Below are positions 23,949 through 35,447 of a stretch of DNA of 64,000 nucleotides, one piece after another. Positions within the stretch are counted from its first letter, which is position 1. Each line of letters starts with the position of its first letter. The notes beneath the pieces are model-generated. The model was not told where the DNA came from. It saw nothing but the letters and a program-made list of their open reading frames with translations, and searched no databases. The position numbers and the translations under genes were made by a program. The stretch is taken from positions 18,166,001 to 18,230,000 of the forward strand of contig OX377202.1 in assembly GCA_947396885.1 (NCBI GenBank), given 5' to 3'. The DNA comes from Heligmosomoides polygyrus polygyrus (lineage: Eukaryota; Nematoda; Chromadorea; Rhabditida; Heligmosomidae).

Positions 23949-24870
23949 GTGAGCCTTGATTACTCCGTAAAAAATCGAATTTTTAAGACTGGAAATTTAA
24001 TCCATTATCAAATAGTTACTTTCATGAATTGTTGAAATGTTAGATTGTTTGCTTCAAGCTTCTGAAATTTAGTGTCATAGTTGAAAGTACTTTTACTTGA
24101 GGCTTACCGTTTCGTTAAAAAGTGAAAAGATCCAGTTAGAATGGTATATGGCAACACAATAAGTTAGTGCTCATTTTCTAATATAAACTTATTCTGTGGG
24201 TGGACGTACGGTCTGAGGTGGAAAGAGCGCGACTTACAAGTACTTTACACTTTTACAACGTCTAGCAGGATAATTTTTCACGGAATTGACACTTTTGAAA
24301 TCAAACTGAGTGTCCTCCAAGTCGAAATAGACGTTCTCCGAGTTCAAGTAGCACCACAGAAACGTTCGTGCAATCAAGATAGACGTGTACTATCGGTGTC
24401 CTGATTGGTTGACTCGCGTTCGCTTGGTGCTCTCATTGGCTGTGATTGCCCGCGCCTCCCCAAATAGGCCACATTAACGACGAGTACTAAAATTTGTTAC
24501 TCGCATTTTGCAACGTTCCAGATGTAGGTATGTATACACGCTGCTGCGTTATTCGTAAAATCGTTATTCTTCTATCCATAGGATGCCTTTAGGAATGTTC
24601 GGAAGTGCATTGAAGCAAACTTTTTATGGTATTTCATACGATTAGGTATTACTAGGGAAGGGTTTGCCCTCCCATGGAACTTCAGGTTGAGACCAGGATC
24701 ATTAGGAAGAGCTTGGAATGCTGATTACAAATATTAACGGCAAAATAGCAGAATGAAACCACTGAGCGAGTTATGGCTTGCCAAAATCGTGTGACCTCAC
24801 CACAAGCTGCCCTAGCGACAAAGCTGCGAGAGCGGTGAGTCGTCAGGGCACCTTAAGAAAAGGCAGCTAG

Positions 24871-24946
24871 CTGCGGCGGTAGCGCAGGGGTAGTGCTCCT
24901 GCTCGTCAGGTTCGACGTCGTTGGTTCGGTTCCCATTGCAGCCAAC
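24871..24946 (+). repeat. tRNA-like unit, left arm of palindrome
   Basis: The A box tagcgcaggggtagtgct and B box ttggttcggttccc are spaced as in a tRNA, and the ends gctgcgg and ttgcagc can pair. The anticodon arm is not standard, so it is unlikely to be a functional tRNA. Confidence 0.55.
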
Positions 24947-25346
24947 TATTTTGCAAATCATAATTTATCTTCGAATGACCTTTTATTCTGAATTATGACA
25001 CGTGTCTGATTAAATAGCCGGGAAAACTATCATACACATTTGTTGCTGGTTGTAGAGAGGCTGCATGTATATAATGAGCAGTGTGTGGACAACATGTCTG
25101 CATCACATTTTTTTTGCTTTGTTCCACGAATGCCAAGGTTGTTAGAAACACCTATAGTTGTTCAATATATTATTTGAACTCTAGTTGTGCAAAATAGTAA
25201 ATAAAAATGTCAGCATAGCAGTTTTTTTTGCCTTCAGACATTTTTACAAACATGTATGGTAGTTTTTCCGGCTATTTATTCAGACACGTGTCACAATTCA
25301 GAACAAGAGGTCATTTCGAAGATAAATTATCATTTGCAAAATAGCC

Positions 25347-25425
25347 CGCAGCGATGGGAACCGAGCCACCGACGCCGAACCTGACAAGCAGGAGAACTAC
25401 CCCTGTGCCGCCGCCGCAGCTGGTG
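25347..25425 (-). repeat. tRNA-like unit, right arm of palindrome
   Basis: Inverted counterpart of 24,871-24,946 with substitutions in both boxes (ggcacaggggtag, ggctcggttccc on the minus strand). Confidence 0.5.
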
Positions 25426-25993
25426 GCCTCTTCTTACGGAGCCCCGATGATTCACCACTCTTGCGGCAGCTGTGTCGCTCGGGCAACCTGTGGTCAGGCC
25501 ATCTGATTTTGGCAGGCCATAACTCGCTCAGGAGTTTCATTTTGCAATTTTGACACCCATATTCGTAATTAGCATTACGAGGGAAGTTCCATGGAAGGTC
25601 GAAACTCCGCCCATATTTAGACTTTTCGCAAAATTTTCACGTTCCATTTGTTTTTTTTTTTTGTTTTTGTTAGGGACACTACCCTCAGTTTCTGACATAT
25701 TGTGTTGCACAGATCATATTTGAGTAGGTATTATTATTAAAAAGAAGAAGAAGAAGATTATATTGTCTCTTAACATCGTTGGTTCCCCAAACTTCATGGA
25801 TATAATTTCAATTCTGCACTAATGCAGCTCGACTTGATAAATCCTTCATCAAAAATATTTCGGGATTCAAGTCCTTTTTCAGGGCTAGAAACCGCCATAT
25901 TGCCCATCTTTAAAACAACAACATGCAAATTCACAGTTAACACTACAGGCAAACCTAGGATTGACGGAAAAAGATTGATATTGCAAATTGAAA

Positions 25994-25997
25994 TTAA

Positions 25998-26039
<42 letters not shown>

Positions 26040-26040
26040 T
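25994..26040. repeat. (TTA)n microsatellite
   Basis: About 14 uninterrupted TTA units. Confidence 0.95.
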
Positions 26041-26353
26041 TGCGTTATCACCTAATATACGTGATTTTCTGGCTGAACAATAGAATGACTAACCACGTGC
26101 GTCTTATCGCATTATTTCCCTTCGGGGGTTATCTCATTTATGGCACTTTTTGCGCTCTGACATCATCACTTCCAACACGTAAGCTGTCGGCTTATTGATC
26201 GGATGCCTCGAAATCCGAGTAGGTTACGGTATTTGGTTAGAATATCAGTGTTTAATCACTTTTCTATAACGCTTTTTGGCAAACCGCGGATTTTTTGCTG
26301 CCCTTTCGTGTTTGATTTTGCAGTCAGCATTGCTTTTTTCACAATTCCTACTT

Positions 26354-26662
26354 GGGGCGTGTGTAGCGCAGTCGGAGGAGGTGCCGGCTGTCATGTGCAA
26401 GCAACACTAGGTTCTTGGTTCAGATTTCCCTCCCCACAGGCAACCAAGCCTTTCAACAGCCTTTTATTTTCCGGGGTCGTTGAACTGGTAATAGACTTGT
26501 CTGGGAAGGATAAAGCGCGGACTTGTTCATCGGCTGGCCACCGCAAGCCATTGTATGGCCAACAAATCGCATTTAGATCGCCTCCACTACGTCACCTACA
26601 AGTGCAATGTGTAGCGCATCCCAAAAAAGGACTGAATAACGCCGTCGTTTTTCCTTTTATCC
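26354..26662 (+). mobile_element. tRNA-derived SINE, full length
   Basis: Head ggggcgtgtgtagcgcagtc, body tcatcggctggccaccgcaa, degenerate tail ttccttttatccc. Confidence 0.82.
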
Positions 26663-26692
26663 CTGAATTTCTATCTTGCACTTTGGCTTTAT

Positions 26693-26992
26693 CGCGCGTG
26701 GTAGCGCAGTCGAAGAGACTCCGGCTACCATGTGTATTCCGATTTAAGCTGCTTAGTTCGAAACCTCTCCAAGCCATCTAGGCCTTTCATCCGTTCAAGG
26801 TCAGTGAAGTGGTCAGCAGGGATTTTCTGAGAAGTATGAAACACTGAATTGTACATCGGCTGGCCATTGGTAGTCGGTGCATAGGCCAAAGATGCATCCA
26901 ACATGCTCCACGTTCTCCCTTAGGAAGTGCTGTAGAACGCATGGCGCATTCCGCTAAGAGATTGACGAACGCAGACCTCCATCTTTATTCCT
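26693..26992 (+). mobile_element. tRNA-derived SINE, diverged
   Basis: Starts 30 bp after the preceding copy (cgcgcgtggtagcgcagtcg) in the same orientation, with a decayed tail. Confidence 0.7.
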
Positions 26993-27387
26993 ATATATCT
27001 ATTTTGAAATAGACGTTTTTAGGTAAAAGCTTTGCCTTGTACAAGTAGGATGTTGCACTATAGTTTGATAGCGATGATTTACGTGACAGATATTTATTTA
27101 TTTATTCGCTTATTTATTTATTCAATACATTTATAGGGATTAATGCGCTTACATAATGTTTTAAGTGGAACATGAACATTGCCAACGAAACAAGAAAAAA
27201 GGAAAAACTCTGGGTTCAATTTAAATATTGCGAGAGCATTGAGAATGCTCACCACTAATGAAGCTGCGAACCAGGATATGATAGATATTAGGTACAGGAC
27301 TCCTCTATACTGCTTGTTAGATTATAGGGGTGTTGAGAAATAACATAGCGATCGTGAAAACGATGTTTCATTGCGATCAAAACTTCT

Positions 27388-27463
27388 AGCGCCAGGCGGG
27401 ATTCGAACCCGCACGTCCTACTGACCGGGCGAGAATGCTCTACGCCATTACACTACTAGGGCT
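27388..27463 (-). repeat. tRNA-like unit, single copy
   Basis: On the minus strand it reads agccctagtagtgtaatggc through gcgggttcgaatcccgcctg to gcgct. T arm gcggg/cccgc and A box tagtgtaatgg are intact; the acceptor stem has mismatches. Confidence 0.65.
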
Positions 27464-27707
27464 GTTTGATCGATCGTCACATCCACAGCATAGCAATCGC
27501 CGATAAAACCAAAAATTTTATTGGACATGGTCCCCATCTGGAGCTGATGGAGCTGATGAACTAGGAGGTTACTATGTTTTCAGGCCGAAAGAAAGCTATC
27601 AGTTGAATTCCAGCACAATTTCTCACAATAGGGTTTGCTCGTCGAAATGATCTGTCTCTTGCTCAATTTATCTCGCCTATATAAAGCGACGTCATAGCGA
27701 CAACATC

Positions 27708-27846
27708 TGCGCGATAGTGTAGTCGGAAGAGAAGCCGATTATCGGTGCACCTCGAGGTTCTTGGTTCGGGTACCGCACCAGTCGGCCAACCACTCCATCT
27801 TTCCTTGATCGGTGAGTTGGTACCAAACTTGTTTGGGAAGACTATA
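27708..27846 (+). mobile_element. tRNA-derived SINE, 5' half only
   Basis: Head gcgcgatagtgtagtcggaa and B box cttggttcgggtaccgc; it ends after cttgtttgggaag, shortly before exon 4. Confidence 0.65.
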
Positions 27847-27944
27847 CCATTGGTGCTGTCCCCTTTTCACGTTCCAACTGGATGTTGTACTGCTTCAGAG
27901 TTTTCAAGCCGATGTCCTTTGATAGTAATTGCAGGTGTTTTCAG

Positions 27945-28032
27945 ATCTGAAGTTTGACAGTTCGATGGTGGAGACGACCCGTGTCCACAACATCATCGAC
28001 CAGCTGGAGTCCGCCGTTCTAAACACGATCAT
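27945..28032 (+). CDS. spv-1: spv-1-like exon 4, end of N-terminal helical region
   Basis: The acceptor ggtgttttcag and donor ATCAT|gttagt give an exon entering in phase 1 (G+AT gives Asp) and leaving in phase 2. The peptide DLKFDSSMVETTRVHNIIDQ, followed by LESAVLNTI, matches the order of the ARHGAP45 helix that ends in ETIAVAFSSTV. No stop is found in frame. The upstream intron carries SINE copies and the large tRNA-like palindrome. Confidence 0.82.
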
Positions 28033-28289
28033 GTTAGTTCAGCTCTGATTTTTACCACGTTATTTCGTTCATTTTGGACTTGGGCATGCTCTTTTCGGTA
28101 TCATTTTAATTAATGAAAACATTAAAAAACAAATGTTGCCGAAGAAAAGAGAGGGAAGGTTGTGCAAAAGGGAGAAAGGAAGATAGACTTACGAATAGAA
28201 TAAAAAAAATATAAATGGAATAACAAGAAAAGCAGGCGTGAAATAAAACGTTCAGGTCGTACTTGCCTTTAGGGCAAGGAAAGGTTAAA

Positions 28290-28735
28290 GAGTATTACCC
28301 TAATAATGGCAGTACAAGTGCTCCGTCACGCTTATCGGTGTGCCTCGCACTTGCGCGCTTCGCGCGATGTTGCAGTAAACGAAACGGTCCCCCATTATCG
28401 GTACTGGTCCCCCTCAATGATTCCCCCTTGGCGGACGTCTTCGGCACGCCTACGTCTTCGGCACGTCTACCTGAATCCCCAAACACGCTGAGCGACGTCT
28501 TTTGCACGTCTTCTGAATCCCCGAGCACGTAGAAGACGTCAGGGTATTTTCCGCTATTTTCGCGCCCCGTAATTTGATCAATATTGATCGACGGTGGTTG
28601 ATACTACAAAATTCGTGTTGAGCGACCTCGACTACCCCAAGGGCTGAAGTTCCTTAGGCAGGGAGAAGACGTCTGGATATTTTTCTCCATTTTCGTGCCG
28701 TAATTTTCCCTCAATATTTTGTCTCAGATTGTGGC
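28290..28735. repeat. Unclassified repeat with recurring cggcacgtct motifs
   Basis: The pieces ggcacgtct, gcacgtagaagacgtc, tatttttcgctattttcg and attcgtgttgagcgacctcg also occur in the same order at 39.9-40.45 kb, and some at 61.9-62.1 kb. Family not recognised. Confidence 0.75.
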
Positions 28736-29724
28736 TTTACTTCACATCAACCCATCGAATGTTTCGGTGATTTCCTTTCGTTAGTGAGGTTGTCTGCCTA
28801 TTGGCCTAATAGCCATAAATTACCGTACACTAGAGGGATGAAGAAATTGATTGGTAGTCGAAACTAAACAAGACCCTTCATTTGCAGCCGATTTCGGCGC
28901 AATACTGGAGGGGGGGGGGGTGGGGGGTACTTGAATGCTTGGTTTATTCTACCGCGATTAGAAGCCGCAGTAGAATAAAATAGTTCGTTTCCCTATCGGA
29001 GCCCCATCTCAACACTAGGACGCGGCTAGATTAGTCAGCTATAGTATGAGAAAAGCAAGAGAAATTCCTCGTTATAAGGATGCACCGTACCCATACCCGT
29101 ATTGTGCCCCGATTTCTTTGGCAACTGCATCTCGTTTGCTGAATAGCTTTGTACTTTTAACGGATGTATCCCACATTGCAAACATATCTGAAAAAAAGGC
29201 CAAGGTTGCTTTCTAAGCAGTAAGGCTCAAATATGCCTCAAGGGACATTGTTCTCCATCTTTTTGCGGCTAAATAGTTCCGCCTAGCAAAAAATGCTTGA
29301 ACTGCTTCTCGACAATGATCTCTGAACATTGCACAACTGAGTTCGTTTGAAAATTCTTTTGAAATGGATGGAAAACAGCGCACACGGCCATTGTTAGATG
29401 GCTGAGGCAAGAGCGAGACAGAAGGCAACTCTAACCTTCGATCATCGACTACGCTCGGAAACCTCGAATGTTTTCTTTCGATGGCTCGATATAATTCAGT
29501 TTTTTCTTCTTCTCTTCGTGCTCTTCCTAGCGTTTTCGACTTGTGCTTTTGAGGTATATGTAGGCGAGCTGAGAGCCATTAAGGTTAGGCACGGACTCGA
29601 GATTTCAAAGAATTGCTAACAACTTCCTCGAAGCTGGTGGAACCTACTTTTCTACAGGGTGCGGCAAAATTACTCGTGCACTAAAAATTCAATGGCATTT
29701 TGAGATCAAACTTCGCAGATCAAT

Positions 29725-30882
29725 TCTATCTATCAAATTTATCTACTACAATCATGGCAATTCAAAGCATGCTAACAGTTTTCAAAATGACCGCCTTCAG
29801 CCTCCACACAGTCCTTCAGACATTCGGCAAACGTTTCGCATGTAGCCCACAGATACGGCAATTTCGTCCTAACCAGGAAACTATCTCAACGGTAGGTCAG
29901 AACGGCCCATGTGTTGTATATGTGCAGAATCGCCTCTCTCTGGGAAGCAACAAAACGCAAATATCTCGACCCCAATACAACTCTGCATAGAGTTAGGGAC
30001 GACGGAAGTTGGGCCGTTGGCTGCGTTAGTCCTATGCCTAGAGGCGGAGGGCCGGCTCAACTTGGCTGGAAACAGCGATGACGAGCGAGCGATGGTGGCA
30101 GAGTGCGTAGAGGGGCGGAGTTATCCCCGTGATCACCGTTTCCAGCCAACTTGAGCTCTCCCTCCGCGTGCAGGCATAGGGCTAACGCCTCCAACGGCCC
30201 AACTTCTGTCGTCCCTAACTCTGCGCAGAGTTGTATTGGGGTCGAGATATTTACATTTTCATGTTTCCCAAAGAGAGGCGATTCTGCCCATATACAACAC
30301 ATTGGCCGTTCCGACCTACCGTTGAGATAGTTTCCTGGTAAGATTTCAAAAGCGCTTCTTTAAGAGAGTCCAAATTTGGCTGTCTGGTGGAGCAAGCTTT
30401 TTTCTCTAAGATGGCCTTTACAGAATAATTCATCGGGATAAGGTTCGGAGAACTGGAGGGCCATTCGTCGTGTGTGATGAAGTCAGGCAGTTGCTCGGCG
30501 CACCAGTCCACCTTCGGAGCAGAATTTTGTTGAAAGCGCCAGTAGGCTTCTCCGAAGTGGGAATCCCCCTAAGGCTTGAGAACTTTTTCAGGATAGGCCG
30601 CTCGTTGATTTTCACGCCAGCTTCGACGAAAACTGTTGGAGTTTTTCCTGAAGAAGTGACTCCTCCCCCAACCCCAATGGAGTGAGGCTGTTTGGAACTT
30701 TCCTGAAGTCGTCCTTTGGAGATAGCATCAGCAAGCGAGTCCCCAGTAATCCTCTCATTTTGGGAGTTGAAGACTGGATTCAACGTGAGAATCCTTTCAT
30801 CGCCAAAGAGGATGTCCTGAGCGCGTGGCTCCGTGAATCCTTGCAGCAACCTTTTACATCTCCCCATTCCCCTCTTCTCCAT
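29725..30882 (-). pseudogene. maT-like transposase pseudogene
   Basis: The reading starts near 30,882 (LLQGFTEPRAQDILFGDERI) and shifts frame near 30,530. It continues to KEALLKS at 30,345, where the MITE interrupts it, and resumes beyond 29,870 with CETFAECLKDCVEAEGGHFE before a stop. The first catalytic Asp (GDER) is present, the other two are Asn. The N-terminal DNA-binding part is not clear to the right of 30,882. Confidence 0.72.
29873..30338. mobile_element. 466-bp palindromic MITE with TAA target duplication
   Basis: Begins ccaggaaactatctcaacgg and ends with its inverse, ccgttgagatagtttcctgg. Arms of about 205 bp surround a centre with a further small palindrome. The flanks tcctaa (29,867-29,872) and taagat (30,339-30,344) give a TAA duplication, the size typical of PIF/Harbinger elements. 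It lies inside the transposase reading of the maT-like element. Confidence 0.85.
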
Positions 30883-31149
30883 CCGCCGATGCCTAACCCT
30901 TTTGTGTTCAGATACGTATCGATTCCACGTTGTTCAGTTAACATATCCCAGGCGAGTAAAGCAGAAAAATTTTGGAAAAAAGCGAAAAAAATTTAAAATG
31001 TTTAGGTGCACGTGTAGTTTTGCCGCACCTTGCACTATTATATATGAAAGGTGGAGATGGTAGAGGTGGTATTCATTCTCGCCGTTCATACATACGGCTG
31101 GGACCCTTCTCTGGCGAGTGTATAAGCTGCTGTAGCGATGTCTTGTTCC

Positions 31150-31225
31150 GACCAAAACTATAGGGCCAAATGGTATTCGAACCAGCACTCCCTGCTTATC
31201 GGGCAGGATGCGGGGACATTCCACC
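31150..31225 (-). repeat. tRNA-like unit
   Basis: On the minus strand the segment has a perfect stem cctgc/gcagg around a 7-base loop, then tgctggttcgaataccattt (B box) and an A-box-like tgtggtggaatgtcc. The acceptor stem does not close well. Confidence 0.5.
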
Positions 31226-31324
31226 ACAGTCACTGTTTTGATTTCGAGGTATTCTTATGTAAAACGATGACGAGATTCTGTTCCGTCTGCAAATCTTAAA
31301 GGTTTTCTTCAGCCATATGGCAAT

Positions 31325-31631
31325 ATTGAGGGCGCGTGTAGCGCAGTCGGAGGAGGCGTCGACTGTCGCTTGCACTCGATACCAGGTTCGGAATCGTGGT
31401 TCGGATTTCCCGCGTAGGCTAACCAAACTCTCCATCCCTCCGGGGTCGGTTAATTGGTACCAGACTTGTCTGGGAAGGATAAAGCGCTGACTTGTTCATC
31501 GGCTGGCCACCGCAAGTCATTGTATGGCCAAATACGCATTCAAATCGCCTCCACGACATCACGTAGAAGTAGAATGCGTGGCGCATCCCAAAAGAGATTG
31601 AGCGACGCCGTCCTTTATCCTTTATCCTTAT
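31325..31631 (+). mobile_element. tRNA-derived SINE, full length
   Basis: Head gggcgcgtgtagcgcagtcg, tail TTTATCC twice; flanked by ccatatggcaat (31,313-31,324) and ccatatggtaat (31,632-31,643). Confidence 0.9.
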
Positions 31632-32190
31632 CCATATGGTAATTCACATTCCACGGTTTCACTTTATATCGAGTTGGAGTCCCGGCTGGTGCGAGAGTTT
31701 TGATGGCAACGAAACACCAACCTTCCTCGCGAAACATCTCCAGTCGCCGGGCTCCTACGAAAGCATCGTTGAGCAGTGCTCTTCCGACTTGCTTCTGGCT
31801 CTGTTCCGGATTCGTTCTCTTGTATTCCTTCCAGTACTGTTTGTCTAATGATTACGCGAATTTCTACGAAAGCCGTGACTTGGCCCAGTCTGGCGTGTGA
31901 TAAGGCCGGAGACACGGGGCGTGGTGGTGGAATTTCTTCACCAAACGGGGCAAAACACCGAAGGCGAGTTCTGATAAAGAGTTCCTTTCACGCCCAGAAA
32001 GCATTCAGCCATCCACGTTGCCATCGCCGAAACATCCGCTTCATGCTTGATATCGAATTTTTCTTGTAAGTCGGCCTTATCGTTGGAGATTGGAGCGTTC
32101 TGCAGCGCTTAGGAGTTGGCGGGGTCTGCTTTGCAAAGGTTGGAATGAACTGGTCGGCAGTCTCCGATAGTATTCGCAGACAAATTATCT

Positions 32191-32472
32191 TAAAGGGTAA
32201 AGGGTAAAGGACGGCGTTACTCAATCCCTTTTGGGATGCGCCACGCATTCTGCGTCCACAGGATGTCGTAGAGGCGATCTTTCCGTGCAATGACTTGCAG
32301 CGCACAGGCGATGATCAAGTCAGCGCTTTGTCCTACCCAGGCAATTCTGGTACCAAGTCACCGACCCCGGATTTGTGGGAGGCTTGGTTGCCTGGGCGGC
32401 TAATCTGAACTAGAAACTCTATATAGGTGCCCACGACACCCGGTACCTCCTCCGACTGCGCGACACACGCCC
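32191..32472 (-). mobile_element. tRNA-derived SINE, full length
   Basis: Reverse copy; the tail reads aagggtaaagggtaaaggac on this strand. Flanks caaattatctta and caaatcaactta look like a decayed duplication. Confidence 0.83.
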
Positions 32473-32817
32473 TCCAAATCAACTTAGGTCTGATTTTTAG
32501 CACAAAACACGCTACAAAATCGCGGGTTTCTTCTTTTTCTGAGGACTTACTGAGCTTTCTGTTGCGCTAAAACGACAGGGTTTCAGGCGATTCTCTATTT
32601 TATTAGTTAAACACTCAATAGACGCGGCCACGCAAAAGGAGAATAAGAATTAGGTGAAGTGAAAGGAGAGTAAGACGGAAACGATTGCAGTTTCCCTGCT
32701 ACTTCTTCAACGAAAGGGAAATCTGTTGTTTTTCCGATTGAAGCAGAAGTGCTGAAAGAGTGAGGCTGTGGCGTCATTCTGATGATTCCTATTGTGCTAT
32801 TCTTCTATTCCTTTCAG

Positions 32818-32881
32818 AAACAGCCACGTGACTCAGCCGAGCCCGGCCCGATACTTCACACTTGGCAGAAGGCCGAAACCG
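32818..32881 (+). CDS. spv-1: spv-1-like exon 5, linker
   Basis: The acceptor tattcctttcag and donor AACCG|gtgagt give 64 bases. The first base completes the split Ile codon of exon 4 (AT+A) and 21 codons follow, ending in phase 0 with YFTLGRRPKP. The peptide is basic and Pro-rich, as expected for a linker before an F-BAR domain. It has no recognisable motif, so the call rests on strong splice sites and phase continuity. The next secure exon (59,533) needs phase 1, so this junction is unresolved. Confidence 0.72.
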
Positions 32882-33065
32882 GTGAGTTGTTCGCCACAGC
32901 ATTCTCCCGCCCCGTGGCATTCGTCTATTTGGGTTCGCTCTGCTCTCTTCGCGACTTAGATTGAAGTTATGGCTTAAAGTTTTTTCGTTCAATTGAACAA
33001 CAGCTGGTCAGAAGGCACTTCGAGTTTAGAAGATCTGACAACGATGAACCAGAGTAATGTCTTGT

Positions 33066-33237
33066 GCTGGTAGTTAATGTGGCCTACATGGGGAGGTGAT
33101 ACAGACCATCAACCAGTCAGAGCGTCGACCATCCCTCTGGGTGATTAGCGCATTGGGCGCAGTCTGTATATTATGGTGCGTCTCCCGCCCCTACTCATGT
33201 AGGCCACATTGACGACAAGTGCCTAAAATTCGCTTCT
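33066..33237. mobile_element. Small inverted-repeat element
   Basis: Ends gtgctggtagttaatgtggc and, inverted, gccacattgacgacaagtgc enclose about 170 bp. The same end is found at 24,465-24,485 and 45,185-45,212. Confidence 0.7.
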
Positions 33238-35232
33238 TATTACGGGCTCAGAAAAGTGTAGGTTTTTGTAGAAATAATCAGTGTGTTCTATGGGTTTTGT
33301 AAGAAAAAGCTCTAGTATTCCTTAACAGTGGTGCGCCTGAATCAGCTCCTTACTGCATATTCTGCTTCAACGCTTTTCTCACTTATTCCCACGCCATATT
33401 CTGCTCTCCCGAATCCGCTTTCCGCGCAATTTCTTAGAATACAAGGGAACAGGCCGCCGGAATACGTCAAAGCAGCACTGATTCCTGTCGCCACCGTTCC
33501 AGCGTTCAAAAGTTCTCCAATGCAGCCGTCCAGTAAGCATGAGAGGACATACTAGCCTTCTCCGCGTCTCTTCTCGCACTGACACGGTCACTACGTCCTC
33601 TTGCTTCCCGGCTCTGCGCCTGCAAGGAGAAAGCGGGGGAAAGTCGTATGTTTGTCTAGCCTCCCTCGATTTCCCTTATATTCTCTTTTCGTTTGCTCAT
33701 CAATCCCCTCCTATATACTTGCCTATTTTCTACGCATTTTCCAAGACATTTTTAGTAAAAAAAAATAAAGAGTAAAGGTGGGAACTCGTCTAGTCCGAAG
33801 ACGCCTGTTTTGTAGGAGAGTTCTAAAATTTCTTCTTTCTTACCATGCCCTGGGTTTGGAAGACGTGAGTATAGACAGGACGTGAGTTTTTCGGTATAAC
33901 CCAGAAGAGGCCGCTCTGTCGCAAGATCTTCTTCTTTATTAGTTTATCTTCAAGAATTCAACAAATGAAAGCTTGAAGGTCTTCCTTAGCAGCTTTGATC
34001 CTAATTTCATGCCCAACGATGACCTCAGAAAATGTGATAGAAAAAGATTATTTTGAAAATGAGTTAACTGAAGGCAATCCGAGCCTGAGTTCTGAAGTAT
34101 CTGTAGCAAATGCATGTTTTAGTCTCCACTGGCAATCCCGTGGACTAGCCTGATCCTCAAGCCTTAGGCCTGTCGAAGACCATGATCGTGTAATACACAA
34201 CAAGTTTTAGTCCAAACTAATTACTCTATTTGTGGTGGTATGATCCACCAATGGGTCATGCATGCAGTCGTAATGGTTTGCTAACTCTGATTGAAAATGT
34301 GACCCACCGGTGCTAACCCCGCTTCAAACTGTAGACATCAGGTTTTCTTCTACTGACTTCTAAGAGGTCGGTGAATGTAAACAAGCCATTATTCTCGCAA
34401 AAATGCTGCTCAAATTTAGACATTTTTGCTTGTGAATTTAGTTTGGATTGGGCTCCTTAGCTGTAGATATTTTTTGAAGTTTCTGTTCTTCTACGGGATT
34501 CTTTTGCTATTTGTCTTACTCTGATTAATTTTTTCTTTATTAATATTTTAACTCCGTTTCCTATTCCTAAAGGTGTTGTATTGGTGTGCTACTTTTGCTT
34601 TCTTCGTCTTTTTCGGGTTAAAGCATCCCTTTGGCATACTTTCCACTGTCCCGGCAACAAAGCTTGTTCTTCTTTTGGTATCGTTCGACTGGTTTTAGAA
34701 ATCAGTCGTAGCAGAGACCTTATATCGGAGTCGTCATCACAGAGACTTTTTTAATGATCAGAGTGACGTTGCTTCCTTAAACACACGGTAGAAGCCAATG
34801 TTTTTGTCATGCTATGACGCACGAATCAGTCGACCAGTCCTACATAGATGGAGTTCCTTATTGCCTTTTACTCCCTCTCATTTCCCGGTGTTGGTCCATG
34901 TATCTATGAAAGGAGCGTATACGTCTTATCGTTAGGTATAACTCTTGTTATCAGTTTGTCGACGTCAGAATTTACTCCTTCCGACCATTCATGTGATATG
35001 CAGGAATTTCAAAGAAGCAACAAATCTGTAACATCGAGCTGCACTGCTCATTGGTTTTTCAACCGTTTTTAGCACCTGGATTGGGCCTCTCATGGACCTC
35101 TCATCTGAATTTTTTCTTGACTATCCAACAGCTAAATTCTGCTATTATTGTTTTTATTTTTGCTCAAGAATAGAGCTGCTGTTATAGAAGACAGAAGCTA
35201 TCAGAAGGATGTTTAGTTGAGAACAAAACTCC

Positions 35233-35447
35233 TGCGCTAAGGTGGACTCGATCCCGTAACTTCTGCTTTCCTTGCAGCGATGCTACGCCTTACACTATCA
35301 GCGCTGTTTGACCGAACAGAACATCCACGATATCTTCCTAGTAGCAATCACCTACGGTGTTTGACCGAACAGCGTTGGTGGTTTAAGGCGTAGCATCGCT
35401 GCCCGGAAAGCAGAAGGTGCGGATTCGATTCAAGTCCCGCCTGGTGC
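35233..35447. mobile_element. Inverted pair of tRNA-like sequences
   Basis: A minus unit (35,233-35,305) and a plus unit (35,371-35,447) are separated by 65 bp in which gtttgaccgaaca recurs. The plus unit runs agcgttggtggtttaaggcg to tcccgcctggtgc. The T arm has an insertion (ggattcgattcaagtccc), so it is not a working tRNA. Confidence 0.7.

Larger units (their letters stand above)
24650..25630. mobile_element. Large palindrome with a tRNA-like unit in each arm
   Basis: The left arm (about 24,655-25,045) and right arm (about 25,248-25,625) are inverted copies, with diverged patches. Landmarks are ccatggaacttc and gaagttccatgg at the outside, and attaaatagccgggaaaact and agtttttccggctatttatt at the inside, around a unique centre of about 200 bp. 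Each arm has a tRNA-like unit with A box gtagcgcaggggtag or its variant and a B box (ggttcggttcc). Confidence 0.8.
23949..27944. other. Intron 3 of the spv-1-like gene
   Basis: Holds the tRNA-like palindrome (24.65-25.63 kb), a TTA microsatellite, two near full-length SINEs and one fragment, and one tRNA-like unit. At 24,440-24,510 aataggccacattaacgacg matches an inverted end also seen at 33.1 and 45.2 kb. Confidence 0.6.
29656..31034 (-). mobile_element. Tc1/mariner-class (maT-like) transposon, dead, with nested MITE
   Basis: The ends are inverted: agggtgcggcaaaattactc at left, and tgcacgtgtagttttgccgc then acctt at right. On the minus strand, a transposase of the type found in insects and nematodes as maT/mosquito-like elements is readable: FGDERILTL, QNERITGDSLAD, VFVEAGVKINERPIL, then FQQNSAPKVDWCAEQLPDF, DEWPSSSPNLIPMNYSV and, past the MITE, EAEGGHFEN. 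The second and third catalytic Asp positions both read Asn, and there is at least one frameshift. Confidence 0.78.
28033..32817. other. Intron 4 of the spv-1-like gene
   Basis: Contains a copy of the GGCACGT repeat family, a G tract (28,910-28,925), a maT-like transposon with a nested MITE, a tRNA-like unit and two SINE copies. The stretch 28,760-29,650 is non-coding with nothing recognised. Confidence 0.6.

Noticed and set aside
24871..24946. Functional tRNA gene
   Set aside because: The A and B boxes are present, but it is repeated as an inverted copy and the anticodon arm is irregular.
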